Assembly: GCF_000204055.1 (NCBI RefSeq)
Contig: NW_006768831.1
Location: 407,709-471,708 of the forward strand
Origin: Melampsora larici-populina 98AG31
Taxonomy: Eukaryota; Basidiomycota; Pucciniomycetes; Pucciniales; Melampsoraceae
Direction: 5' to 3'
Length of the DNA: 64,000 nucleotides
Below the pieces are notes generated by a model, which ran no database searches, was not told where the DNA came from, and worked only from the letters and a program-made list of their open reading frames with translations. Made by a program: the position numbers and the translations under genes. Every line of letters starts with the position of its first letter. Position 1 is the stretch's first letter. Below, piece by piece: positions 47,611 to 58,908 of this stretch.

Positions 47611-48406
47611 TTCTTGCTTTCAATTGATCCTGGTATTTTGTTCTTTCCAAAGTGAGGTGAAATCGGTCAAGACAGGGAGTTGTTTTAGGAATAATATTCA
47701 AGTCTAACAAGTTCCAATTTTGAGATTCGAGACGAAAGTGCCCTCAAATCTCAAAATCCGCAGTGAGGTTGTTTAGTGACTTGAGTGACTCATAGTCATC
47801 AAGGTCGATTTGTCCCTTGAGTGGTGACTCAAAGCAGTGTCAAAGTCAAATGGCAAGTGGCCGTAAAGGGCAGATATGACTAAGTTCCAGAAGTGTCGAG
47901 TCAAATCTCGGCTGAAAGCTCTCAACTCGACTCTTCTCGGCTCAAAGCTCTCAACTCGACTCTTGTTTTAGCTAGCTCACGACAGTAAGGTTAAAAGGTT
48001 GCTCAAACAGTTTGAATAGACATTTCTCTTTTGGGGATAAATCTTTAATCTACTTCGTGCGTGTAGATGACAACAATAGGGATGATACGTGAAAAGCAAA
48101 GAAACTTTTTGTTTCGAACTAATGGCGACGCGGAGATGACATCAAAGGATAACAGGTGAAACAAGTTTTTGGTGAGTTGTTTATTTTAGATGACATCGAT
48201 GTAAAATCAACAGAGAGGAACAATCAAAGTTAAACATAATTTGATACGATCAAAGTGAAGACACATTAGAGAGACTTGAGATGATGGTTGTATTTTGGGA
48301 TTGCCTTGAAGAGATCCTCTGCTTGTGCAAAGGGGATGCCCATCTTGTGGAAGGTTTTGATAGTGTAAGTTGAACGGTCCAACAATCGGAGGAAATCCTT
48401 GATACC
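47611..48406. other. Non-coding middle of the transposon
   Basis: Lies between the convergent 3' ends of transposase and cargo gene. It contains a direct repeat of about 30 bp (GGCTGAAAGCTCTCAACTCG at about 47910 and a near copy at about 47939). Confidence 0.6.
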
Positions 48407-50653
48407 TTATTTAGCCAAACATTCGCGAGTAGTTACCATGTCTAGACCAATACCTGCAAACCCGAGGAGCTGCTCGAACTCAATGACAGTGTCTTGAGGT
48501 GGAGGAGATAAGCGCAGGGACTGAGGTGGCATCGGCGCACCATGGATAGCAGGTACCCCAAAGGCCAGAGCTGGGTTAGGGTGCGCGGGGTGACCGAAGT
48601 AGCTGTGATGAACAACAAGAGGGGCAGTTGGGCTACCAGTTGAGACCCTGGCGGGGGTCAAACCTAGGAGGGCGTTCTTCTCGCGCTCGTAGTCGCTGAC
48701 GGGAATCCAGCGAAAGCCAGGTCGCTTCATTGGTGGATTCACCTCATCGACACCACGGACTCCATCCGCCTGCAAAGGATTAAAACCCAAAGAGTCAGGT
48801 TGAATGCAAAAAGGCCATGAAGATAAGTATAGAAAGTAGAGTTAAGCGAAGAGACTAAAGAAAAAAACCTACCCAGTCATTTGCCCAGGTGCAAATGCGG
48901 GAGGTGTTGAGGAGCAAACATTCCCCAGAGTTTTTCGGGTTGGGGACCGAGGTGACATTTTCCCCACGTTTGAAGTCCTTTCCAAACCGTTGCATCAAGG
49001 TTCGCAGATTGCGTTCTCCTGCGCTGAGAATGGCAGACTGACCAAAAGAAGGGTTAGTTAACCCAAAAGATAATGAAGAGATAAAACACAAAGCAAGCAA
49101 AAGAAAAAGACCTACTCCATCAGAGGCCACTGTTTCCTCACCATCCGAGCCTTCGGTTTCGGGTTCGGGTTCAGCAGTAGGGACTTGGTGGGCAAGTGAA
49201 CGAGGAGCTGTCTCGGTCTTCAAGGGGTTTTCATGAACGATTCAAAAGCCCATCTTTGAAGAGGCAGGTGCAGCCTTGCAAGCCTCGAGGAAATGTTTGA
49301 AGGAGTGGTCGAGAAAGCTGGGCGTTTTAATGGGCTCTTTATCTCTACCTTTGTAACCCTTAGAACCGTTGATATAACCCATAATCGAAAGGCCACCTTG
49401 AACCCAGGACCGGTGGAGGACCTGATCCACACCAGGTAGGTGCTCGTTGCAAGATTTGAATAGCTGGGATTTGAACAAGCCAAAGTCCATGTCATCCGGT
49501 TTAAAGGTTATATACGTGGGTACCTTTGGAGCATAGTTGTTGTACTTGGCCTTGGTCGATTTACGTTGACTTGGACGAGAGCCACCGGGGGTACGCTTGT
49601 GCTTCTTCGGTTCGGGTTCGGCAGGGCACTCATGTTGCCAAAGATTGAAATGCACCGAATATTTTCGTTCTTCTTTGGGCCACTCGGCGTGAGCGGGACT
49701 GGTCTGAGTCGGAGCCTGTGATGTATTGGAAATTTGAGCTGGAACATGAAGTGAAACAGGGCGACCTAATTAAGCAAAGGTCAGATGATGAAATGGTGCC
49801 GAACAAAGTCGATTTGAAGACTGACCTTTGACGTATTCATCTTCAAATTGCGGTGGAAGCTCTAAAGACAAAAGAAGACAAAATGAGCTGATGTTATGTG
49901 TAACAGAAAGAGGAAAATTATGAATGACTCACCATCGTCGTCGTCATCTTTTAAATAGAGGTCCAAAGATCAACATTGTCAGCTAAAGGCTTGACTGGAA
50001 TAATTCATTGAATCAAGGAAATCCTTACCGTGATCAATGTTCAGGTTCAAGACAGGGGAATCGGGAACGGGGGCCGGTCTCTTCATAGGGGAGCTCCCGA
50101 TACCGTCTGAGGTTGTTGCAGATGATAAGTTGCTGATCGAGTTGGAGTTTGAAGAACCGGCAGATAGGAAAGGGCTGATGTGAGGGTTGACTCCAGTGAT
50201 CGAAGTATTTGGGGTGCTGGCAGAACGGGCATAGGGGGTTGGGCTACGAGCAAAGATAGGACTGCGATAGGACGGAGAGAGGTAGGGGTGAGGGACATTC
50301 AAGGTACTCGTGGAATCGTCGGGGGTTTGGGTTTTTGGCTGGATGACCGAGTTGAAGTGCGTGCTGAAAGACGGCCTACACAAAGACAAAGAAACAACCA
50401 TCAGAAGAAGCGGTCAATGACCATAAGGAAGGGTAAGCACTCACATGTTTCTCCCCAAAGTTTGATCGAGGTATGCCTGGAGACTGCGAGTACGGATTGG
50501 GCGGCTTGCCAAGGTCCGGCTCATGGTGTCAATTTGACCATCGGTTGGCTTACTGTATCATGTATCAATAGTTAAGAGAACAATAATCAGAGATAAGTTA
50601 AATTGTCAAGCATAGAGAAAAGGAAGGTCTAACGAGAGTTTTCTGGGTGGCAT
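48407..50653 (-). CDS. Unknown multi-exon cargo gene in the mariner-class element
   Basis: Reading from ATG 50653: MPPRKLS, then KPTDGQIDTMSRTLASRPIR (about 50445-50550), a Ser/Pro-rich exon (about 50033-50360, SPSYRSPIFARSPTPYARS), short acidic exons, a larger exon (about 49766 to 49143) with Lys-rich KKHKRTPGGSRPSQRKS and WQHECPAEPEPK, MDFGLFKSQLFKSCNEHLPG and WVQGGLSIMGYINGS, then LRTLMQRFGKDFKRGENV (about 49040-48872) and a final exon (48407 to about 48772) with HSYFGHPAHPNPALAFGVP. Introns have GT-AG ends. One TGA (49242-49244) interrupts otherwise continuous coding. The frame stays open upstream to 51139 but without an early ATG. No family was recognised; an accessory DNA-binding protein is possible. 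Confidence 0.65.
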
Positions 50654-51405
50654 TGTGTCGTTTGGAAAAAAGTGACGGAAGATCAATTTTTTTGGGAATT
50701 TGGGGCAATTGTTGGGGTCACTTGAGTGAGAGAGCAGCCTTTTATGGTGTTTCGCAACCCGGTGGCGGTCAAGTTGTGGTTGAAGAAAACGAGGACCATC
50801 AGATGCACCAGGATTGACAAGCGGAGTGTGAACCGTGATGTGGACTCGAGGCGTTAACAAGTGGGTTTGGACGCACACCATTGTGTTGGTAGGTGGAGCC
50901 AAAGTGAGGTAAGGCTCCACCACCGGTGGTTGATTCGAGTCGATTGGTGGAATTGATGACCAATCTGGAGGGTCGCCGTCCGGCTTTTGGAAGCTGATGT
51001 GGACACGAGGTGTTGAAAAGTCGATTTGAGGCATCCTGTCGTTGTTTGGTTCCGTAGAAAAGGGAGCTAAGGGTACGGCCTCACTGCCGGTGGTAGAGTC
51101 GTGTGGAAAGGAGTTGTTTGATGAGGGGATGATGGCCAAGGCCTGAGTTGATCTGGTGGGTTATTGAACGGTGGAACCAAACAATAACCCGCCTCTTAAA
51201 TCGGATCTAGGGTAGACGCTCCCGAGTGGACACACCCGGTCCCTCTACACCGCGGTATACAGGCCTGTATTTACGTGGCTTGCGAGGAAAACCAAAAATA
51301 AAAAATCGCCCCATGACATTATTTTTGAAAACAGCTGTATATTTTGCAACATCGGACAACTTGTTGGACTGTAAAATACCGTAATTTTATTGACTTGAAA
51401 CCCCC

Positions 51406-51606
51406 TAATGTACGTACCATTTTTGGAATCATCGGTCGATGATGATTGGGTTCATCAAGACTTCATCGTCAGAGGTTTCAAAATGTAGCCCTTCAATTAC
51501 TCATCAGCCCTCTCGTCACCGTCTTTCAAATTTGCTTCCTCCAAATACTAAAAGCAGTTGCGTTGACGCTCGTCCACAGCCTATGCATGGCTAGTAGTAA
51601 AAAAAT
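51406..51606. other. Spacer between transposon and tRNA-Asp
   Basis: 200 bp of unique DNA from the TA duplication to the tRNA 3' terminator. No gene is supported. Confidence 0.5.
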
Positions 51607-51678
51607 CTCTCTGTCGGGGACTCGAACCCCGGTTGCCCGCGTGACAAGCGGGAGTACTGACCACTATACTAACAAAGA
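51607..51678 (-). tRNA. tRNA-Asp (GUC), second copy
   Basis: The same 72-nt sequence as the gene at 40538, in the opposite orientation, with anticodon GUC. A T7 Pol III terminator follows directly (plus-strand A-run at about 51599-51605). Confidence 0.97.
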
Positions 51679-52266
51679 CAAGTGTGAGATAGCTCACAGA
51701 GGGCTATATAGTGTGATGGTATGCGGTTGAGCCTAGTTGAGCATGTCATCGGACTACTAATTTAGTAAGTAAACAAGATAAGGATATAACACTGAGACAC
51801 ATGCCGAGAGCCAAGAATTATTTATAAACAAAGAACATGACAAGAACTGCACAGATTTCAATAGCCTATGAAACCAAACCCCTATGATCACAACCAAGAC
51901 TTATAAATGAGGAATGGGTCCGGAAAAGGAAAAAGAGAAAAAAGAAATGATAAGTTGGAATGGATACCTAGTATAACAGTTTGATAATCCATCAGATCAA
52001 AACCCCATGAAATGAACAGAGAAGAGAAAAGAAGAGGAGGACCATTGTATATAAATCTACTATGACCACTTATGACCAGCTGTTATGTGGGTGATTTTGG
52101 ACGCATTTGTCCTTGAGGGGTATGTTATTAGAAATGAGGTTCCTGTTCCATGGCTCAGAGTTCCGTTTTGAATCATTCCACAGTGATGTAAATCACTTCA
52201 GATGGGTTTTACAATGGACGCATGATATCAGTCCTGACTCCTGTACCCTGGAATTCTAAAAAAGAA
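51679..52266. other. Gene-less stretch
   Basis: A-rich DNA upstream of tRNA-Asp and downstream of the minus-strand glycoprotein gene; probably includes that gene's 3' UTR. Confidence 0.5.
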
Positions 52267-53640
52267 TCAAGGCTTACCATCGTCCATGCTATCGTGCTGG
52301 GCTATGGCCACTGCAATTGGCTGATGATTTGCACCCGCGGTCATGGTAGAGAATCTGTTTGCATGATGTGGTCAATATCAAGCGAAAGATTGACTTTGTT
52401 GAGAAAGGTCCTTCGTACTCCTGTGATATCTACTTACCTATAGACACCCTTTTCCAATCCATCCTATCAGAAAGATCAAATCATGAGACAGATTTTCTTG
52501 TGATGACATCATCTGGATGCGCAAGATAACTTACCTTCACTTCAGCATGCAATTTTCCTTCTTTATCGACTGGACTGTCTATTCCTAAGGTTTTGAAAGT
52601 TTTGGCGATAAATTAATCAAATCTTCACTCTCAATTGATATGAAGTTGTACACCAACCTTTGAAAAATTTAAATTCGCGAGGGTCCAGGAGGGCGGTTGA
52701 AGTCAGGCTCTCTACACGCTGAGCTACAATGTGTGTATGTCCGATCACGACTGCTGCTTCATTAAGAGTTATAGGGGCGGCAAAGTAACTGGAAGATGGG
52801 AAACGGATTGTATCTCATTAATATTATCTCTTCCTCTTTTATTTGAATCTTTCCGAAAACTGAATTTGAAGGCAGAATGGTCCGAGAATGACAAACGTTT
52901 CTAGAGGAGCTGTGAAATGACCGGCGTCTAGATTCTTGACGCTTATAGATACGGTGAAAGTTTTTTTAGCTGGAACCGTGTCCAGGTTTTTTGGACTGAA
53001 GAACCTAAGACTTGGTGTTTTATCTGGAGCTGGAATCTATGTGATAGAATTCAACAGATCAGCTTTTAACCAAAGTCATACAGAGGTAGACGCTCAAGTC
53101 AACCCCGTATGATAATTCTCGATTTACGGGAAGGAGACAGACTGTCACTGACCATCCCCATGGGTATTCCATTGCATGCATTTACTTTCTTCGTTTGTGC
53201 TCCATTCTGAATTACGGCATTACCCAACGTCCCGGCACCCGAAATGCAAAAGTTGATCTAGTATAAAAGCAACCATAAAATCAAAAAGATCAGCGTCTCA
53301 AAACCTCAAGATTTCTTGGAGGCATGAGTGAAGGCACACAAAGTTGTTCGGGCTAGTCAATGAAGGGATCTGTTCTGGCTTTTCCTTTCCATCGTGCTTG
53401 CTTGCTTCTTGAAGGGCGAGTGGACTCAAATCCAGAGAGTTTTGTGGATCTTTTGTATCACTAGAACCGGTGTTCTTAGGATCAGTTTGATTTCCAGTTG
53501 ATTCTAATCGCTTTTCTAAAACGCGGAATGGTACGTCGATTTCTTTCGAGTCAGAAAGTTGTTGTTTGGCACCGAGTCCGGAATTGAGATGGTCTATTTG
53601 ATCCAACATGGGATAAGATTCACGTCTTTTGATACTCTCC
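52267..53640 (-). CDS. Secreted basidiomycete glycoprotein (macrofage-activating-glycoprotein-like), 5' end uncertain
   Basis: Minus exons read about 53340-53640 (Ser/Asp-rich linker ending SLTSPNNF), 53153-53257 (INFCISGAGTLGNAVIQNG, CNGIPMG), about 52868-53036 (IPAPDKTPSLRFFSPKNLDT, TFTVSISVKNLDAGHFT), 52680-52796 (YFAAPITLNEAAVVIGHTHI, LDPREFKFFKG), 52540-52600 (GIDSPVDKEGKLHAEVK) and 52267 to about 52357 (RFSTMTAGANHQPIAVAIAQ, ending DSMDDGKP). These match a family common in basidiomycetes, often annotated by that odd name, in motif order: NFC, PMG, P-x-x-FxxPKN, NLxxGxF, VGHTH, FFKG, R-x-STM. The signal peptide and N-terminal domain should lie at about 53650-54200, but exons there could not be joined. 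Function unknown; extracellular by family. Confidence 0.65.
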
Positions 53641-54455
53641 AAAATGAAAGTATTTCAGAAGACTGACCTTGTCGTGATTGAAGCATTCCGGCATCGCACA
53701 ACGATCTAGGGGTTATTGACAGCCATAGCAAGCAATTGATTGCCAGAGATAACTTTGATGAATTCATGTCGTGGTTGATCTTTCCAGATATGTTCACGTT
53801 ATATGTTGATGTTAATGGATTATCGATCGCTATAGAGGATCGGTCGCAGGGCGTAGAACAACGTTTATCATTTATTGGTCAGTCAAAGATACTCTGCAAA
53901 TCTCATCGAAGAGCCGGGAATAAAAGGACCAAGAAATCTATCACTGATTGTATGCGGATTCCATGACATCACGCTTGGCCTCTCGGTCACCGAACTCCCA
54001 ACAACTATCAACAACAGACTCAGCCTGAAAATGGAAACCGACTTCGATGGTTTCTCGCTTCTGAAAAGGTAGCTGCCCCCGCGTCTCCAACCGACGCAGC
54101 GGATGTCACCAAAGGCCAATATCTACAGCGCATGTAACAGGGTCTATCATTACAATTAAGTTGTTGCAATATGAATGTATGTATGAGCTAAACTTCACCA
54201 GTGGATTGATTGTAAGAGGATACCATTTAGATTCCAAGTTGTACAAGCTGCAATGTAAAGGGACAACTTTTGAGCACAACAGACACATAAAAGCCAACAG
54301 GAAATGAACATGTACAATTGATAAGTAAGAACGAAAGACGATAATAGGAATCCTATGCGTGTGAAGGATTTTGTTTTACATTATAAAAATAATGAAAGAT
54401 GAGTATGAATGATAAAAGTTAAAATCAATTTAAATGATGGGAAACAAAGAGAAAA

Positions 54456-56049
54456 TCAAAAATAAACTTCCATGGCAGTTGTCATTGAAGCGCTACTAGG
54501 ACAATATGGACACTTGACCGTTCTACAATGACAAAAAAAATACGTTAGAATATTGAAATCTATACATCACAAGAGTCAAGATTACTTACCCTCCGCCTTT
54601 GGCTAATTTCTTCATGGATTCCTGTGCAATCACATGTCCACATGGCATCATCATTGGAGGATTGATTTCAGTTGATTGTTCTTTTGAAACTGGACAAGCA
54701 AAAACTGAATGAAATCTATATTCAGCTGGTAATGGAATCTCAACCTATTTTTTGCACCCACGTTCGAAAAAAAGCATTTTCAGATCGGATGACTTCAGTG
54801 ACCAGAAAAACTGAAAGGATAGAATAAAAGTAACTTACTGGTAATTCATCAGCTTGACTCCATTCTGTTCTTTTCTCTTTCATTACTGATCTAACTTTTG
54901 CAATTTTAGCTAAAGCTCCACCTGATCCAAGATCGGTTGCTACTACTAATGGTAACTCTTTACTCCATCTTAAGGCTGCATAAAATTCTTGCGTAAAGAG
55001 CGGTATAAGATGATGAGCATGAACCCAAGGTACTAAACTACCGGTTTGAGCTGATTGATAAAATTCTGAATAAGGTGATTTTCTCAAGTTAGATAAAGGA
55101 GCATAAAGGACTGAAGAAGTTAATTTAACAGCTTCATCCCATCTTGTAGAGATGAATCGTCTAAAATGTTCACTAGCGTAAGCGAGTGCTCGTTGTTGAG
55201 CTGGAGATGGTTTCGCATTCTTAGATTTATTGGGTCGATCAGGTTCATCTTCTACTTCCATCTTTGAATCTATTTCCCCACCATTTATCGAATTGAATCC
55301 GTTTGCTTCCTCTTTAACTTTCAGGTCATCATCAGTTAAAAGATGTACGAACTCTGATCGTCTGAGATCGAATGCTAATGGACTTCCTCTTTCTTCCAGC
55401 CATTCTCGATGTTCCTCGGCCCATTGGATTGCAGGTGCTAGATCACCAGATCGAATGCAATCCAGAATTTGATAAAGTGATTCACAAGAGGCGATATGTT
55501 CCTTGGGAATCGAATGACCGCACTCTTTCAAAAGGATCTTAGCGGTTTCAAACCTTCCTTGACGAATCAAATGGTTTGCAATTACCCTATCAAGTGCAGA
55601 TCTAGCAGAATAAGATTCGAATGGTCTTTTGAGTTTCGGATCATCATTTGCTGAAAGACTTGGATCAGAATTCAATGTAGCTTGAGTGCCGAGAAGTGGT
55701 AAAACGGTCTGCGAGAATCTTTTATCGATCATTTTTTGCCATTTAGAACATAATGAATGATATTCTTTATGAGATTGAAGTGCAGATTTAGAAATCAATT
55801 TGGATTGACTGAGAATTGATTCAAGTTCGGTCTGAGTATGTTCTTTGATCAAATTGAGAGCAGGAAGTAAAAGGACATCAGTATGATAAGATAATGTATA
55901 CCGATTCCATTCAACTAACCTAGGTTGCCGTTGTTTTCACGAAGAAGCTCGAGGTGAGAGATGAGTTGATCGAGATTAGAGATAAGTTCAGATTGATTTG
56001 TGGAAGCTTTATTCGAGAGTTTCTCCCAATCTCTTTTCATGAATTGCAT
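54456..56049 (-). CDS. RMD5: GID/CTLH E3 ubiquitin ligase subunit RMD5
   Basis: Four exons in minus order join in phase: 55920-56049, 54839-55842, 54590-54744 and 54456-54522, giving 451 residues. A LisH-like segment (about 120-150, [20 protein letters not shown]) is followed by CTLH (about 158-212, [32 protein letters not shown]) and a CRA-like region. The C-terminal RING-like domain (from about 394) has [21 protein letters not shown] and CPYCPSSA, ending MEVYF. The degenerate RING with CPVSKEQ and NPPMMxPCGH distinguishes RMD5/RMND5 from FYV10/MAEA. The complex degrades gluconeogenic enzymes in yeast. All reading frames are intact. Confidence 0.93.
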
Positions 56050-58434
56050 CGTTGTAAGCTAAAGTTTAGAGACTCCAAATCCAATTTGAGTCAGTTTGAA
56101 TTCTATTTACGAGAAATCCTAGAGTGCTTGGTTTAACTTACTACGTTCAGTTGTGTGCTTGTTAATATTTAAACTTTTATCTTTCTTCAAATCAAGTTGT
56201 GGATGTCGATCAGATCAGAAGTCATCTGGAAAAGTACCGGGACCTACTGGGACTCTTGCAAGCGGATTCCCATGTAGTATGCACTTAAACAGGTTTATAG
56301 TTATTATGACACTACGGGAATCAATAGGGTTTTTATAGCTTTTATTGCATCAACAAACAAGTTTGTAAATAAGAAAGAGACTAGTTTACTTCAGATATTT
56401 GGCCATTTAGTTGGAGCAAGGGAGATTGTTGGCTTTTCAGACGTCAGATGATGGATATCTGCTTTTTGAGATTTTTGTCTCATCACTGAGTATATAAATT
56501 ATCTCATTCTAGATTTACTTGAGATAATTTATTATTGTAAGTGTCCATCTTTTGGGATTGTGGATAACTCTGGTAAATGAGTGTGTGAATAACTTGATAT
56601 TTGGCATTGTTTTAAATCAACTTTAGGCTTTTAGTCCACCCAACGGAAGTGGTGACCCTCTGCTCTATCACACCTATGGGCTTTGCACACCCAATTGAGG
56701 AATTCAGTGGATGAGGTACAAGTCATTTAGACTCGAAAATTCTTGTGGTTTCACTACAGAGATGGGCAGGCATTCAAACCCCCTGCCTAACATCCTGTCC
56801 CATCATCAACCGGAGTCACAGGGGAGAAAGGCAGTTGACTGTGGCATGTGGTACAGTGATGATCCATACCAAGATGTTGATCATACCTAACGGTTCAAAA
56901 ATGAATTGAAGAATGTTGAGGTGACCAGATCCACAACTTTCTTCAACTGCAAACACCGGGCACCTTTTTTGTGGCCCAGGGTGTGGCCTGCCATTCAAAG
57001 AACATCTGATCAGATCCCAACTCATTTTTATTTGCAGCTTCCTGCTCAAGGCAATCTCTTCAAGGGGGGATTAGCTGAGCCCAATGCCCTGTGAAGGCCA
57101 TGCATGGCCTGAGCCCTGGCCCTTGCCACGCGCCCCTCCAGGGTACCTCTAGGCTTTGTGGCACCAGGTGTGTCTGTGAATTGCAAGTGTTGTTTGCAAT
57201 GTCTTCACATGAGGTTTGCTGAACACCCTTCACCCCTCAAAAAAGGAAACAAGACATAGCAACTCAAAGGTTTTGCATATACACATAGTTAAGATCTCTT
57301 ATTCCTATCATCATCTTGATCATAAAATTCAACTCTTTGATATTTTTGTATGGATCACACTATTTGTTGCCCAGTTTGAAATTCCCCAAAGCTTGGTTTT
57401 TTTAAGGACTCCCAAGTGTGTCCAAGCTGAATTTGGCTGCACCAGCCATTATTAAAAACCAGGCTGTCAAGTTCCACAATTGGGAAGTTAGAGCATCCCC
57501 AGCCGTTCCGTAAATCTGTGCCAGATGGATTGTTTGCACAGAGAGTTAGGGAAGTGTTTGTGGTATAGAAATTGCGCAGTCCACAGCCATACTTGGATAC
57601 AGTATGGCTTGTAAGCATATTCTGACATCAATTCCATGGCTTTTTTTTGATCATTGAAGTGTTTGTTTGGTGACAGGTTCAATTGTATCAATCGATATCA
57701 TGGGGGAAGCACAGTACAGATGAATTTAGGGACAAAATGGAACAAATTTCTTCTATCTTGGCTTGTACAGAAGGAAATCCTTTAAGAAAGTGGACATTGA
57801 GGGGATTGGCTGTGGATGATTTTGCCCTAAATGTTTGTACAACACAGTTTATGCCACACATCTGTGGCTGCTCTTAGACCACTAAAAACAGGCATTAGGC
57901 TCTTCCAACCACAACTTATATAAATCCCACAAAGCAAGTGGAACTTATATTGACAGCCCAAATCCATCAGTCTCACAAAAGTTTAGAAAACAAGACTTTT
58001 GAATTTTGTTCCACTGAAGATAATTTCAAATAGTCCTCAATGTGACAACCTCATTCAATTGTGAAATGCATTTTTTTCAGTTTTTTCAAGTCTTTGCTGT
58101 TGTGAGCCCCTTTGCAGCATGCTGCAAGGCTGAAGTAATCCTTCAAGGTGCTGCACTGCTGAGCTGAGGTTTGGATTGTGGTGTTCTTAAAGCTGTGCAG
58201 CTGTACTCATCTAAATAACAAAATATTGCAAGCTACTTGCATCACTGGAGTTTGGTTATCTGTTGCTTGGTCCGAGTATTTGGATTTTGTTGTTCAGTTT
58301 GTTTCTCTTATATGTACTGGTTGTTTCCACATCTTCTATTGTCCAAATTCACTTTGTTTTTTGTTGACTCACACCTTTTGAAGCAAGCAGTTTTCTTGCT
58401 TTTTGAAAAGCAAATGTTGTTTATTACTGCCAAG
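56050..58434. other. Gene-less, repeat-derived stretch
   Basis: No gene could be supported. GGCCATGCATGGCC (about 57097-57110) is a perfect 14-bp palindrome within a GC-rich patch (57080-57160). Short frames near 57350-57870 have protein-like words on the minus strand (for example AYKPYCIQVWLWTAQFLYHK) but no recognised family, and probably belong to a decayed transposon. Confidence 0.45.
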
Positions 58435-58620
58435 GCCACCGCGCTTCGCTCCGCTCCGCTAAAAATTCCATTTTTACAAGCGGAGCGATATGTCGCTATG
58501 ATCCCAGACCAAATCGCTACGCTATAAACATGAAGCCGCTATGACTTTTCATAGCGAAGCACGGTTTTACATCGCTCCGCTTCGCTCGGGGGAATTTTGG
58601 GCTTGGTTAGCGCATGAAAG
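58435..58620. repeat. Left subterminal repeat cluster of the hAT element
   Basis: Contains many copies of CGCTCCGCT/AGCGGAGCG and CGCTATG/CATAGCG in both orientations, the arrangement that hAT transposases bind cooperatively near their ends. Confidence 0.75.
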
Positions 58621-58908
58621 CGCGGGCGGTCAACATATGTTTTAACACAACTTTGATTACTTGATCATCAATAGCAGAGTGGGGATGTAAACGCACACAA
58701 GAAAGAAAAAGAGACACTATTTTTTTTGCGCACAGCATTGAGCATTGAGATATGATTGGAAGTAGAAAAGGAGAAACAAACAGAAAGACATTTTTTGATT
58801 TTTATTAGTTAGGCGAATAATATAATATTTGGGAAACAAGGTTTTGAAAAGGAGAGTATAAAAAGAATATTTGAAAGGGAGCCTATAGAGAGGAATTCAA
58901 AACATAAA

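Larger units (their letters stand above)
45913..51405. mobile_element. Complete 5.49-kb Tc1/mariner-class transposon
   Basis: The ends are GGGGGTTTCAAGTCA in inverted orientation, each flanked by TA (45911-45912 and 51406-51407), the hallmark TA target duplication. A second 65-bp inverted block further in (46061-46125 and 51274-51338) begins ACAGCTGTTTTCAAAAATAA and matches with one or two differences, so the inverted ends are bipartite: a short outer block, a spacer of unequal length, and a long inner block. Inside are a DD34E transposase (plus) and an unrelated multi-exon gene (minus). 5.5 kb is large for this superfamily, whose members are usually 1.3-2.4 kb. Confidence 0.93.

Noticed and set aside
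50654..51139. Certain N-terminal extension of the mariner cargo protein
   Set aside because: The frame is open and contains a repeated PRVHI motif, but has no ATG near its start; it was left out of the CDS and only mentioned.
53736..54119. Independent genes on either strand upstream of the glycoprotein gene
   Set aside because: Frames on both strands are short and none shows a family pattern; the region more likely holds unjoined 5' exons or promoter of the glycoprotein gene.
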